Source: Eudoraea sp. | GTDB taxonomy: Bacteria > Bacteroidota > Bacteroidia > Flavobacteriales > Flavobacteriaceae | Length of the DNA: 18,782 bases | Assembly (NCBI GenBank): GCA_013042125.1 | Contig: JABDQS010000019.1 | Span: 1-18,782 of the forward strand | Direction: 5' to 3' | In this document: positions 1-8,338 of the stretch, piece by piece | Numbering within the stretch: the first letter of the stretch is position 1 | Layout of the letters: every line of letters starts with the position of its first letter | Notes under the pieces: generated by a model | Told to the model about the DNA's origin: nothing | Database searches by the model: none | What the model saw: the letters and a program-made list of their open reading frames with translations, nothing else | Program-made: the position numbers and the translations under genes

Positions 1-1
1 G

Positions 2-304
2 CTGGATCTCGATAATCCTGTTTTACACGCTACGTATCTGGGACCTACTTCGGCCATTGACCACAATGTCTATGTAAAAGGGAACGATCTCTTTCTCGCG
101 AATTATACTGCGGGTGTAAGAATAATAGACATTTCAGATATAGTCAATGGGAACATTGTAGAAACAGGTTTTTTTGACAGTTTTCCTTCCGGCAACAGCG
201 CTTCTTTCAATGGTGTTTGGAGTGTCTATCCTTTTTTTGAAAGTGGGAAGATCGTTATCAGTGATATTAATTCGGGGCTCTTTATACTTCAGAAATCTAA
301 TTAA
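2..304 (+). CDS. Choice-of-anchor B family protein (LVIVD propeller), 3' end only
   Basis: The reading frame is open from base 2 to a TAA at 302-304, giving the last 100 residues of a longer protein whose start lies outside the window. The text reads like the C-terminal blades of choice-of-anchor-B / LVIVD-repeat proteins: a blade with NYTAGVRIIDISD, then a GFFDSFP segment, a FNGVWSVYPFFESG stretch and a final SGLFIL strand. In Bacteroidota this order (GFFD..., W..YPFFESG, GLF.L) is typical of the family, which is predicted to form secreted or surface beta-propellers of unknown ligand. The protein stops soon after the last strand, so there is no type IX sorting domain at the C-terminus. The next gene starts 8 bases later on the same strand, so the two are probably co-transcribed. 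Family assignment is by remembered pattern, not by a search. Confidence 0.8.
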   Translation: MDLDNPVLHATYLGPTSAIDHNVYVKGNDLFLANYTAGVRIIDISDIVNGNIVETGFFDSFPSGNSASFNGVWSVYPFFESGKIVISDINSGLFILQKSN

Positions 305-312
305 GAAAAATT

Positions 313-1659
313 GTGGAACGCATAATCGTCATACTTTTTATTGGCCTGCTTGTTTCCTGCACCTATGATAAGGGAACATTACCCGGAACGGAAGAACCGA
401 AACCGCTTTTTAGGGGAGAATTGGCCTGGATGCATTCCTTTGGCGGATCCGGGAACGACACCCCGCGTTCGGTCATTGAAACTTCAGATGGTGGCTTTGC
501 CATCTTTGGTTTTTCGGATAGTACGGATGAGGACCTTGCACCCAAGACCACCAATGTTAATGATTACTGGTTGATCAAAACAGACTCTGATGGCACACTA
601 CTTTGGTCCAGGACCTATGGAGGCAGCAAAGATGACAGAGGTCAGGCTGTTATCCAAACTTCAGACGGGGGCTATGCCATAACAGGGTATGCCATGAGTG
701 ATGATGGAGACGGAAGTAATAACGAAGGCTTTCATGATAACTGGGTTTTGAAATTAGATGGTCAGGGGAATATTGAATGGGAACAAAGCTTTGGATTTTC
801 GGGTCACGATCATTCGTACGACATTATTGAAACTACGGATGGCGGTCTATTCTTTACCGGATTTTTGGATATTACTTCGGCCAGGGCCGATGGGTATACA
901 GATAAGTCCTATTCCTTAACCCGGCATGGGGTGGGCGAGTTTTGGGGGACCAAGCTCAATGCGCAGGGCGAATTGGAATGGCGCAAGTATTTCGGAGGCA
1001 CCAACAACGATCGGGCTCATGCCGTGGTCACAGCGCACGACCAGGGGTATATTATGGCCGGTTTTTCTGAAAGTGATGACTTTGATATCTCTGAATCCAG
1101 AGGATCCTATGATTTTTGGGTGGTTAAGATCGGGGATGAAGGAGAACTGGAATGGGAACATTCTTATGGCGGAACAGGGATCGATATTGCCCAGGATATT
1201 GCAAAAACAGAAGACGGGGGTTATATTATCACAGGCAGTGCGATCAGCACTGATGGGGATATTAGTGAGCCTCATGGAGAATCGGATGTGTGGGTGATCA
1301 AGATCGATGGTCAGGGGGCATTGCTTTGGGAACACTCTTATGGTGGCGCAGGGTTTGATGCAGCCGAAAGTATACGCCCCACTCAGGATGGTGGCTATGT
1401 TATTTCGGGAAATTCCAAAAGCACGGATCAGGATCTTATGGCCAATGCGGGAGAAAATGACCTTTGGCTCCTCAAGATAGATGCTCAGGGAACCATTGTA
1501 TGGCAACAGACCTTTGGTGGTACAGACCTTGAATTTGCATTCGATGCTTTGGAGACCAGTGATAACGGTTTAGTAATCGTAGGTGAAAGCATAAGCACCA
1601 ACTTCAATACGCTTGAAAACAAGGGAGGAACAGATCTTATCCTGATCAAAATTGAGTAG
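313..1659 (+). CDS. Lipoprotein with seven ~60-residue propeller-like repeats
   Basis: This 448-residue protein starts at a GTG; no in-frame ATG would keep the signal peptide. Residues 1-15 are a short hydrophobic signal ending in LLVS before Cys16, a good lipobox, so it should be a lipid-anchored envelope protein. From about residue 39 to the end there are seven copies of a roughly 60-residue unit. Each begins W-x-x-(S/T/Y)-(F/Y)-GG followed by an acidic pair, continues (E/Q)T-x-DGG(Y/F)-x-(I/V)-x-G-(F/Y/N)-S and ends D-(Y/F/L)-W-(L/V)-(I/V/L)-K-(I/L/T)-D-x-x-G. Seven units fit one closed seven-bladed beta-propeller, but the fold is an inference. No catalytic residues are recognisable. After the lipidated Cys comes TYDKG, which is not a convincing surface-export signal. 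It follows another propeller gene by 8 bases. Possible roles are binding of carbohydrate or protein at the cell surface; function unknown. Confidence 0.85.
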   Translation: MERIIVILFIGLLVSCTYDKGTLPGTEEPKPLFRGELAWMHSFGGSGNDTPRSVIETSDGGFAIFGFSDSTDEDLAPKTTNVNDYWLIKTDSDGTLLWSRTYGGSKDDRGQAVIQTSDGGYAITGYAMSDDGDGSNNEGFHDNWVLKLDGQGNIEWEQSFGFSGHDHSYDIIETTDGGLFFTGFLDITSARADGYTDKSYSLTRHGVGEFWGTKLNAQGELEWRKYFGGTNNDRAHAVVTAHDQGYIMAGFSESDDFDISESRGSYDFWVVKIGDEGELEWEHSYGGTGIDIAQDIAKTEDGGYIITGSAISTDGDISEPHGESDVWVIKIDGQGALLWEHSYGGAGFDAAESIRPTQDGGYVISGNSKSTDQDLMANAGENDLWLLKIDAQGTIVWQQTFGGTDLEFAFDALETSDNGLVIVGESISTNFNTLENKGGTDLILIKIE

Positions 1660-1767
1660 GTACATACCGCACTCCCCTAAATCCATTTACTTTCCTTCTA
1701 GTTTTACTTGATCTGGAGCATAGAAATATCTGATCCTCAAATATGTTATTATAATGTTAGCGTCTAT

Positions 1768-1796
1768 TTGAATACCCCAGTTTTAATGTATATTTG
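1768..1796 (+). promoter_or_regulatory. Bacteroidota-type promoter of the suf operon
   Basis: An exact TAnnTTTG (-7 element, TATATTTG, 1789-1796) lies 18 bases after a TTG (-33 element, 1768-1770). This matches the consensus used by the primary sigma factor of Bacteroidota. Transcription would begin near 1801-1804, leaving a leader of about 20 bases before the sufA ATG at 1825. That placement also argues against starting sufA further upstream. A small AT-rich palindrome (TTAT-T-ATAA, 1746-1754) sits just upstream; it may be chance. Confidence 0.75.
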
Positions 1797-1824
1797 TGAA
1801 CTATTTAGAATAAATCCAATTAAG

Positions 1825-2154
1825 ATGATCAAAGTATCAGAAACAGCCAAAAAAAGGGTATCTAGCCTGATGTCTGAAGAAGGCTATGACGTTACCAAAG
1901 ATTACGTCCGCGTAGGTGTTAAAAGTGGTGGGTGCAGCGGGTTGTCTTATGAACTTAAGTTCGACAGTTTTATCAATGATTCGGATAAGGTCTTTGAGGA
2001 CAATGACGTGCGCATTATAATAGACAAAAAGAGTTTTCTTTATTTGGTAGGAACTACACTGGAATATTCAGGGGGTCTTAATGGCAAAGGATTTGTTTTT
2101 AAGAACCCCAATGCGCAGCGCACCTGTGGGTGTGGAGAAAGTTTCTCTTTATAA
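1825..2154 (+). CDS. sufA: A-type iron-sulfur carrier protein (SufA/IscA family)
   Basis: This 109-residue protein is a carrier that accepts Fe-S clusters from the SufBCD scaffold and passes them to apo-proteins in the cytoplasm. The three cysteines of the HesB/IscA family are present: Cys37 in SGGCSG and Cys101/Cys103 in the C-terminal CGCGESF. Length is normal. The frame is open upstream to 1708, but that extension would cover the promoter at 1768-1796 and adds residues unlike any A-type carrier, so ATG 1825 is chosen. It is the first gene of the suf operon; sufB follows after 19 bases. The family cannot be split into SufA, IscA or ErpA from sequence alone; the name rests on the neighbours. 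Confidence 0.93.
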   Translation: MIKVSETAKKRVSSLMSEEGYDVTKDYVRVGVKSGGCSGLSYELKFDSFINDSDKVFEDNDVRIIIDKKSFLYLVGTTLEYSGGLNGKGFVFKNPNAQRTCGCGESFSL

Positions 2155-2173
2155 TCAATATACAATACAGAAC

Positions 2174-3619
2174 ATGGCATATACAGAGGAAGAATTAAAA
2201 AAAGAACTGGAAACCAAGGAATACGAATATGGTTTCTACACAGATATTGAGTCAGACACCTTTCCGAAAGGACTCAGTGAAGAGGTTGTCATTGCTCTTT
2301 CCAAAAAGAAGGAAGAACCAGAATGGATGACCTTGTGGAGACTAGAGGCATACAAAGGGTGGAAGGAAATGACAGAACCAGAATGGGCCAATATCCACTA
2401 CCAAAAACCCGATTTCCAGGATATCAGTTATTATTCTGCCCCTAATAAAAAGCCAAAATATGAAAGCCTGGATGAAGTAGATCCGGAATTACTGGACACT
2501 TTTAAGAAGTTAGGTATTTCATTAGACGAACAGAAAAAATTAGCCGGGGTAGCTGTAGATATTGTTATGGATTCTGTTTCCGTGGCAACTACGTTTAAGA
2601 AGACGCTGGCTGAGAAGGGGATCATCTTTTGCTCCATTTCGGAAGCGATCAAAGAACACCCGGAGCTGGTTAAGAAATACATTGGTTCGGTTATTCCAAA
2701 AAAAGATAATTTTTATGCGGCCCTGAATTCGGCAGTATTTTCTGATGGCTCATTTTGCTACATTCCAAAAGGGGTCAGATGCCCCATGGAGCTCTCTACC
2801 TATTTCAGGATCAATCAGGCGGGGACAGGACAGTTCGAAAGAACCCTCGTGATTGCAGATAAGGGCAGCTACGTAAGTTACCTGGAGGGCTGTACCGCCC
2901 CATCCAGAGATGAGAATCAATTGCATGCTGCGGTTGTAGAGTTGATCGCCTTAGATGATGCTGAGATAAAATATTCCACGGTACAAAACTGGTTTCCTGG
3001 GAACAAGGAAGGAAAGGGTGGAGTCTACAATTTTGTGACCAAAAGAGGTTTGTGTGAGCGGAATGCGAAGATATCCTGGACACAGGTAGAAACTGGTTCG
3101 GCTATCACCTGGAAATATCCTTCTTGTATCCTGAAAGGAGATAATTCCATAGGGGAATTCTACTCCATTGCCGTTACCAACAATTTTCAACAGGCAGATA
3201 CAGGAACCAAGATGATACATTTGGGAAAAAACACCAGAAGTACTATTATTTCAAAAGGTATCTCTGCGGGAAAATCGCAAAACAGCTACAGGGGATTGGT
3301 ACAAGTGAACAGCAGGGCAGATAACGCCCGCAACTTTTCACAATGCGACTCTCTCCTGATGGGGAACGATTGTGGGGCGCATACATTTCCCTACATTGAA
3401 GCAAAGAACAAATCGGCACAAATAGAACACGAGGCAACAACCAGTAAGATAGGGGAAGACCAGATCTTTTATTGTAACCAGCGTGGTATAGATACAGAAA
3501 AGGCCATCGCTCTGATCGTAAATGGTTTTAGTAAGGAAGTACTCAATAAATTACCCATGGAATTTGCCGTGGAAGCTCAGAAACTACTGGAAATTAGCCT
3601 GGAAGGTTCTGTAGGATAA
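2174..3619 (+). CDS. sufB: Fe-S cluster assembly scaffold protein SufB
   Basis: This 481-residue protein is the SufB subunit of the SufBC2D scaffold, where new Fe-S clusters are built with sulfur delivered by SufS/SufE and ATP hydrolysis by SufC. Typical SufB stretches are visible: [28 protein letters not shown] in the middle (strand-rich core), [20 protein letters not shown], and near the C-terminus the segment [10 protein letters not shown]. Its Cys400 corresponds to the E. coli Cys405 that takes part in cluster formation at the SufB-SufD interface. ATG 2174 gives the length usual for the family; an in-frame ATG at 2081 lies inside sufA and would add 31 residues that are out-of-frame sufA, so it was refused. 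The 36-base gap to sufC fits one operon. Confidence 0.97.
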   Translation: MAYTEEELKKELETKEYEYGFYTDIESDTFPKGLSEEVVIALSKKKEEPEWMTLWRLEAYKGWKEMTEPEWANIHYQKPDFQDISYYSAPNKKPKYESLDEVDPELLDTFKKLGISLDEQKKLAGVAVDIVMDSVSVATTFKKTLAEKGIIFCSISEAIKEHPELVKKYIGSVIPKKDNFYAALNSAVFSDGSFCYIPKGVRCPMELSTYFRINQAGTGQFERTLVIADKGSYVSYLEGCTAPSRDENQLHAAVVELIALDDAEIKYSTVQNWFPGNKEGKGGVYNFVTKRGLCERNAKISWTQVETGSAITWKYPSCILKGDNSIGEFYSIAVTNNFQQADTGTKMIHLGKNTRSTIISKGISAGKSQNSYRGLVQVNSRADNARNFSQCDSLLMGNDCGAHTFPYIEAKNKSAQIEHEATTSKIGEDQIFYCNQRGIDTEKAIALIVNGFSKEVLNKLPMEFAVEAQKLLEISLEGSVG

Positions 3620-3655
3620 ACATTTAATAGTAGAACAAAAGAAAAATAGCATATC

Positions 3656-4408
3656 ATGTTAAAAATTAAAGATCTGCATGCAAGCGTAGAAGGTAAGGAA
3701 ATCCTGACGGGTGTTAACCTGGAAGTAAAACCGGGAGAGGTACATGCCATTATGGGCCCGAACGGATCGGGGAAGAGTACCCTGGCTTCAGTAATTGCAG
3801 GGAACGAAGATTTTGAGATCACCAAAGGGACCATTCTTTTTGAAGGAGAGGACCTGGATGAGGTTTCACCGGAAGAGAGGGCACACAAAGGTATATTTCT
3901 TTCTTTTCAATACCCTGTGGAGATCCCGGGTGTATCGGTAACGAACTTTATGAAAACGGCCATCAATGAATCCCGTAAAGCACGTGGGCAGGAAGATATG
4001 CCTGCCAATCAGATGCTGAAGTTGATACGGGAAAAATCTGAACTGTTAGACATAGACAGGAAGTTTCTTTCCAGATCATTGAACGAGGGCTTTTCCGGAG
4101 GGGAAAAGAAACGAAATGAGATCTTTCAAATGGCGATGTTAGAGCCAAAGATGGCCATACTGGACGAAACAGATTCCGGTCTGGATATTGATGCGCTTCG
4201 CATTGTGGCCAATGGGGTTAATAAATTAAAGAGCAAGGATAATGCGGTAATACTTATCACACACTATCAGAGGCTATTAGAATATATTATTCCAGATTTT
4301 GTGCATGTGATCCATGACGGTAAGATCGTGAAATCCGGCACCAAGGAATTGGCCCTGGAATTAGAAGAAAAAGGATACGACTGGCTAAAAAAGGAACCGG
4401 TAGCGTAA
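3656..4408 (+). CDS. sufC: Fe-S cluster assembly ATPase SufC
   Basis: This 250-residue ABC-type ATPase powers the SufBC2D scaffold. The Walker A is GPNGSGKS at residues 34-41 (Lys40), the Q-loop region is FLSFQYP, the signature is SGGEKKRNE starting at Ser147, and the Walker B is [11 protein letters not shown] with Asp170 and the catalytic Glu171. SufC-specific features are the ETDSGLD after Walker B and ITHYQRLL with the switch histidine. There are no membrane segments, as expected for a soluble Suf ATPase rather than a transporter subunit. Length is normal. It lies between sufB and sufD in the usual order. The gap of 62 bases to sufD contains a weak hairpin (4421-4452). Confidence 0.97.
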   Translation: MLKIKDLHASVEGKEILTGVNLEVKPGEVHAIMGPNGSGKSTLASVIAGNEDFEITKGTILFEGEDLDEVSPEERAHKGIFLSFQYPVEIPGVSVTNFMKTAINESRKARGQEDMPANQMLKLIREKSELLDIDRKFLSRSLNEGFSGGEKKRNEIFQMAMLEPKMAILDETDSGLDIDALRIVANGVNKLKSKDNAVILITHYQRLLEYIIPDFVHVIHDGKIVKSGTKELALELEEKGYDWLKKEPVA

Positions 4409-4420
4409 CCAGAAAAAGGA

Positions 4421-4452
4421 ATTTGGCGGTCTGTTATGAGATTGCCGCAAAT
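4421..4452 (+). other. Weak hairpin in the sufC-sufD spacer
   Basis: ATTTgGCGG (4421-4429) can pair with CCGCAAAT (4445-4452), eight pairs with one bulged G and a loop of about 15 bases. There is no U-run after it, so it is not a terminator. It could act as an RNA-stability or attenuation element between sufC and sufD, or be chance. Confidence 0.25.
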
Positions 4453-4470
4453 GAGTGAATTTTAAGCAAC

Positions 4471-5787
4471 ATGGATCTAAAGGAAAAATTGGTATCTTCT
4501 TTTATGGCATTTGAAAACAACGTGGATTTGGATCATCCTATTCACGATATAAGATCTGAGGCCATTAAGAATTTTGAAACAAAAGGCTTTCCCTCCAGAA
4601 AAGAGGAAGCCTGGAAGTACACCTCCTTAAATAGCTTACAAAAAATTGATTTTAGCATTTTTCCGAAAGAGGAAAATGCCCTGGAGTATAATCACGTAAA
4701 GAAATATTTCCTGCATGAGATAGACACTTACAAGATCGTTTTTGTCGATGGGATCTACAGTTCATTTCTTTCAGAAACCACCCATGATGGGGTAGATATT
4801 TGTTTGATGAGTTCTGCCCTCACCAAGCCTATGTATAAGCCGGTGATCGATGTCTATTTTAACAAGGTGGCTTCCAAGGAAGAATCGCTTACCACTTTAA
4901 ACACTGCATTTAGCAGGGAAGGAGCTTATATCTATATTCCAAAGAACAAGGCACCTAAAAAGCCCGTAGAGATCCTTCATTTTGCGACAGGGAACGAGGC
5001 ATCACTAATGCTGCAGCCCAGGAATTTGATCATCGTGGAAGAAAATGCAGAATTGCAGGTAATTGAAAGGCACCAAAGTCTTACGAAGAATGAAGTCCTC
5101 ACCAATAGTGTAACAGAGATATTTGCTGCTAAGGATGCTATTGTGGATTATTATAAAGTTCAGAATGACACCAATGACGCCTCCCTCATAGACAACACCT
5201 ATATTGCCCAGAAAGACAAGAGTGTTGTAAAAGTGCATACCTTTTCTTTTGGAGGTAAATTAACCCGTAATAACCTGAACTTCTATCAGGATGGCGAGTA
5301 TATAGACTCTACTTTAAAAGGGGTCACTATCCTGGGAGAGAAACAACATGTGGATCACCATACGCTGGTGCATCATCAGCAGCCAAACTGTGAGAGCCAT
5401 CAGGATTACAAGGGTATTTACGGAGAACGGTCTACAGGTGTTTTTAACGGCAAGATCATTGTTGACAAGATCGCCCAGAAGACAAATGCCTTTCAGCAAA
5501 ACAACAACGTCCTTATCAGCGACAAGGCTACGATCAATACCAAGCCTCAGCTAGAGATCTTTGCAGATGACGTTAGGTGTTCTCATGGCTGTACCATTGG
5601 TCAGTTAGATGAAGATGCCATGTTCTATTTGCAATCTAGGGGTATCCCGAGAAAAGAGGCTACCGGACTTCTTATGTATGCATTTGCGAATAATGTGCTG
5701 GAAAGCGTACGACTACCCGAATTAAAAAAACGGATCAATAAACTTATCGCGACTAAATTAGGAGTGCGACTCGGATTCGATTTGTAA
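4471..5787 (+). CDS. sufD: Fe-S cluster assembly protein SufD
   Basis: This 438-residue protein is the SufB-like partner that completes the SufBC2D scaffold and contributes to iron acquisition for cluster assembly. The N-terminal helical region has the family signature SRKEEAWKYTSL (about residues 43-54). The central part is strand-rich, and the C-terminal region has DDVRCSHGCTIGQLDEDAMFYLQSRG. In this segment His372 corresponds to E. coli His360, which is needed for cluster formation. Length is normal. It follows sufC by 62 bases. Downstream the usual partner, sufS, is not adjacent: 90 bases later an outer-membrane protein gene intervenes. There is no recognisable terminator after sufD. Confidence 0.96.
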   Translation: MDLKEKLVSSFMAFENNVDLDHPIHDIRSEAIKNFETKGFPSRKEEAWKYTSLNSLQKIDFSIFPKEENALEYNHVKKYFLHEIDTYKIVFVDGIYSSFLSETTHDGVDICLMSSALTKPMYKPVIDVYFNKVASKEESLTTLNTAFSREGAYIYIPKNKAPKKPVEILHFATGNEASLMLQPRNLIIVEENAELQVIERHQSLTKNEVLTNSVTEIFAAKDAIVDYYKVQNDTNDASLIDNTYIAQKDKSVVKVHTFSFGGKLTRNNLNFYQDGEYIDSTLKGVTILGEKQHVDHHTLVHHQQPNCESHQDYKGIYGERSTGVFNGKIIVDKIAQKTNAFQQNNNVLISDKATINTKPQLEIFADDVRCSHGCTIGQLDEDAMFYLQSRGIPRKEATGLLMYAFANNVLESVRLPELKKRINKLIATKLGVRLGFDL

Positions 5788-5877
5788 GATAATACTCATA
5801 AAATATTCCTAATTAACTTTCTGTTAAGCGGTTAAAAATTGGGTTATTCATAGCTTGGATTTACTAAACACTCGGCT

Positions 5878-6444
5878 ATGAAACATTTTTTAATCGTATT
5901 TCTACTCTTTGGAACTCTTCTTACGCACGCACAGGATAGAAACTGGAGCGTTGATATCAGCTATCCTTTTTCTGTGCAAGATAAGTTTGGTTCCTCGAAT
6001 CAGGGTATTGTTGGGGCAGGTTTAAAATATCGTTTTAAGTCCGTCGGAAAATTACGACTAGGCGCTTCTCTAGATGCCACATGGTTTTCCACTACAATCA
6101 TTAATGATTCTGATCCTATCCAAGAATTTCCCTATCGGGATTTCTTTTTTCAACCTAGGCTTTTTGCAGAATTACCCCTTACCCGGAACAACAGACTTCG
6201 ATTTTCAGGAGGAATAGGCTGGACATGGTCACGCTCAATAAATGGTCCGGCATTTTTTGATGAATTCGGTCAAGTACAAAATGGTGGTCAATGGTATAAT
6301 GGATTCAATCTGAATTTGGGAATGAGCTATGACATTTCATCCAGAGTATTCTTCAAAACCCAATACGACCAGATTTTTTTATCAGTAGACACAATAAATA
6401 GGAATGTTGGATTAATAAAATTAGGTGCCGGGTTTCGCTTTTAG
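5878..6444 (+). CDS. Small outer-membrane beta-barrel protein inside the suf operon
   Basis: This 188-residue protein has a signal peptide (residues 1-18, hydrophobic core FLIVFLLFGTLL, cleavage likely after THA). The mature part has alternating strands rich in aromatic and glycine residues and ends GAGFRF. A terminal Phe and amphipathic strands suggest a small barrel of about eight strands, like the outer-membrane-protein beta-barrel families common in Bacteroidota. No ligand site or enzyme motif is seen. It sits between sufD and sufS on the same strand, with unusually long spacers for this operon (90 bases before, 169 after), which suggests a later insertion. Nothing links it to iron-sulfur assembly other than position. 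The ATG at 5878 is the only start that yields the signal peptide. Confidence 0.8.
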   Translation: MKHFLIVFLLFGTLLTHAQDRNWSVDISYPFSVQDKFGSSNQGIVGAGLKYRFKSVGKLRLGASLDATWFSTTIINDSDPIQEFPYRDFFFQPRLFAELPLTRNNRLRFSGGIGWTWSRSINGPAFFDEFGQVQNGGQWYNGFNLNLGMSYDISSRVFFKTQYDQIFLSVDTINRNVGLIKLGAGFRF

Positions 6445-6613
6445 GATTAAAGTAAAATAGGCCTGAGGCATTTCAAAAAGATCTTTAGACCCTTTTAATT
6501 CAGATCTAAAATAGGAACTCGATTAAAAGACATTCAAATTGATTATTGCTCTAATGCTAAATTCTATGTTCCTGAATCGGTAATTACGCCTACCTTAGGT
6601 ATCTTTGACATCT
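6445..6613. other. Long spacer between beta-barrel gene and sufS
   Basis: This AT-rich stretch is the longest gap in the suf operon. It has no convincing open frame or strong hairpin. Its last bases hold an exact TAnnTTTG (6600-6607). The rest shows nothing I can name. Confidence 0.5.
6600..6607 (+). promoter_or_regulatory. Possible internal promoter element before sufS
   Basis: TATCTTTG is an exact TAnnTTTG match, ending 6 bases before the sufS ATG. There is no TTG at the expected -33 distance. If used, transcription would start at or very near the ATG, giving an almost leaderless sufS mRNA. The 8-base pattern is short and the match could be chance. Confidence 0.3.
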
Positions 6614-7840
6614 ATGATAAAAACGCTGATAGATATATCACGAATTAGAGAAGACTTCCCTATCCTCAAAAGGAAAGTGAACGGGAATCCTCTGATCTAT
6701 TTTGACAATGCAGCTACTTCTCAAACCCCTAAACAGGTAATGGATTCCATTGTAAATTATTACAGTAATTACAATGCTAATATCCACAGGGGGGTACACG
6801 CCCTGGCACAGGAAGCTACTGAGGCCTATGAAGGGGCTAGGAACAAGATACAGCATTTCTTCAATGCTGCTAAGGCCTGTGAGATCATCTTTACATCGGG
6901 CACCACCCATAGCATTAACCTGGTGGCAAACGGGTTTACCACTTTTATAAAAAAAGGAGACGAGGTTTTGGTATCTGCCATGGAACACCATTCCAATATT
7001 GTACCCTGGCAGATGCTATGTGATCGAACTGGTGCCATATTACGGGTAATCCCTATGAATGAGGAAGGCGTGCTATTGATGGACAAATATCAGGATCTGC
7101 TCTCAGATAATACCAAACTGGTGGTATGCAACCATGTTTCCAACGCCTTGGGAACAATAAATCCTATTGAGGAGATTATTCCTATGGCTCATGCTGTAGG
7201 CGCAGCCGTACTAGTGGATGGAGCACAGTCTTCCCCTCATATAAAGGTAGATGTACAGAAGTTAGATGTGGATTTCTACACAGCCTCGGCACATAAACTC
7301 TGTGGCCCAACCGGGGTTGGGATGTTGTATGGGAAAGAAGAGTGGTTGGCCAAGCTACCGCCTTATCAGGGAGGTGGAGAGATGATATCCGAGGTTACTT
7401 TTGAAAAGACCACCTATGCAGATCTGCCCTATAAATTTGAAGCAGGCACGCCTAATATCTGTGGAGGTATCGCATTTGGAGCCGCTTTGGATTATTTGAA
7501 CACAATAGGATTAGAAGCCATTGAAGAGTATGAGCACGAGCTGTTGACCTACGCTACCGATCAACTTACACAAATAGAAGGAGTAAAGATCTATGGTACT
7601 TCTAAGAACAAGACGGCGGTTATTTCTTTTAATATCCAGGGAATTCATCCTTATGATATAGGAACCTTGATTGATAAAATGGGTATTGCTGTACGTACGG
7701 GACAGCATTGTGCCCAACCGGTAATGGACTATTATAAGATCCCCGGCACAATAAGAGCTAGTTTTAGTTTTTACAATACCAGGGAGGAAATAGATCAGTT
7801 TATCAAAGCACTAAGGAAGGCCAAGGAAATGCTGCAATAG
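6614..7840 (+). CDS. sufS: Cysteine desulfurase SufS
   Basis: This 408-residue PLP enzyme converts L-cysteine to alanine and holds the released sulfur as a persulfide, which it hands to SufE. The group-II desulfurase pattern is clear: IYFDNAATSQTP near the N-terminus, Lys228 in ASAHKLCGPTG as the PLP Schiff-base lysine, and the persulfide Cys366 in RTGQHCAQPVM. The short loop around Cys366 is that of SufS, not IscS. ATG 6614 is chosen; an in-frame TTG at 6605 would add only three residues and lies on the possible -7 element. The gene is separated from sufD by the beta-barrel gene and may have its own promoter, but sufE follows after 68 bases, so it belongs functionally to the suf cluster. Confidence 0.97.
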   Translation: MIKTLIDISRIREDFPILKRKVNGNPLIYFDNAATSQTPKQVMDSIVNYYSNYNANIHRGVHALAQEATEAYEGARNKIQHFFNAAKACEIIFTSGTTHSINLVANGFTTFIKKGDEVLVSAMEHHSNIVPWQMLCDRTGAILRVIPMNEEGVLLMDKYQDLLSDNTKLVVCNHVSNALGTINPIEEIIPMAHAVGAAVLVDGAQSSPHIKVDVQKLDVDFYTASAHKLCGPTGVGMLYGKEEWLAKLPPYQGGGEMISEVTFEKTTYADLPYKFEAGTPNICGGIAFGAALDYLNTIGLEAIEEYEHELLTYATDQLTQIEGVKIYGTSKNKTAVISFNIQGIHPYDIGTLIDKMGIAVRTGQHCAQPVMDYYKIPGTIRASFSFYNTREEIDQFIKALRKAKEMLQ

Positions 7841-7861
7841 TCAGCTGGGTTTTGTAAACAA

Positions 7862-7892
7862 TTGAAAGACAGATTTACTTATCGTATTTTTA
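7862..7892 (+). promoter_or_regulatory. Weak candidate promoter before sufE
   Basis: A TTG (7862-7864) is followed after 20 bases by TATTTTTA (7885-7892), seven of eight matches to TAnnTTTG. A start near 7899 would leave a leader of about 10 bases before the sufE ATG. Spacing is acceptable but the last base is wrong and the area is T-rich, so this is only a possibility. Confidence 0.25.
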
Positions 7893-7908
7893 CATCAAAA
7901 GAAGGAGA

Positions 7909-8331
7909 ATGAATATTCAGGAAATACAAAATGAGATCGTAGACGAATTTTCAATGTTTGATGATTGGATGCAGCGCTATGAATATATGATTGAATTGGG
8001 CAAATCCCTGCCTTTGATCAAAGAACAGTTTAAAACAGACGATAATATTATCAAAGGATGCCAAAGCAAGGTATGGGTACATGCTGAGCTCGAAGGGGAC
8101 AATCTGGTTTTCACTGCAGATAGTGACGCTATTATTACCAAAGGGATCATCGCCATCCTTATAAGGTCCTTTAGTCACCAAAAACCACAGGATATCATTG
8201 ATGCAGACACGGCATTTATTGACGAGATTGGACTAAAAGAGCATTTATCTCCAACCAGGGCCAACGGCCTGGTTAGTATGATCAAACAATTAAAATTATA
8301 TGCGGTGGCATATCAAACACAGTTAAATTAA
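7909..8331 (+). CDS. sufE: Sulfur acceptor protein SufE
   Basis: This 140-residue protein accepts persulfide sulfur from SufS and stimulates it, then delivers sulfur to SufB. The active Cys51 lies in IIKGCQSKVWV, the family's hallmark, and the N-terminal FDDWMQRYEYMIELG helix and the C-terminal LSPTRANGLVSMIK segment are also typical. The length is normal for SufE. A purine-rich GAAGGAGA lies directly against the ATG, too close for a standard Shine-Dalgarno. The stop is 7 bases before the DUF59 gene, so these two are certainly co-transcribed. There is no SufU or IscU gene here, so sulfur transfer in this system is of the SufS-SufE type. Confidence 0.96.
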   Translation: MNIQEIQNEIVDEFSMFDDWMQRYEYMIELGKSLPLIKEQFKTDDNIIKGCQSKVWVHAELEGDNLVFTADSDAIITKGIIAILIRSFSHQKPQDIIDADTAFIDEIGLKEHLSPTRANGLVSMIKQLKLYAVAYQTQLN

Positions 8332-8338
8332 GCAGAAG

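Noticed and set aside
174..368. Small + strand frame between the first two genes
   Set aside because: It overlaps the end of the choice-of-anchor gene and the signal peptide of the lipoprotein in another frame; no sign of coding.
916..1506. Open frame of 196 codons on the - strand inside the repeat lipoprotein gene
   Set aside because: It lies opposite the strongly repeated coding sequence, whose periodic composition keeps the antisense frame open. Its translation resembles no family and has no start context.
2081..2173. Upstream ATG extension of sufB
   Set aside because: It overlaps sufA in another frame and adds 31 residues not found in SufB; ATG 2174 gives the normal 481 residues.
4436..4465. 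Nine-codon ATG frame in the sufC-sufD spacer, a possible leader peptide
   Set aside because: It has no ribosome site, no run of regulatory codons and no terminator after it; chance is likely.
5788..5877. TAGCTTGG (5851-5858) as a promoter of the beta-barrel gene
   Set aside because: One mismatch to TAnnTTTG and the nearest TTG is only 9 bases upstream, so spacing is wrong.
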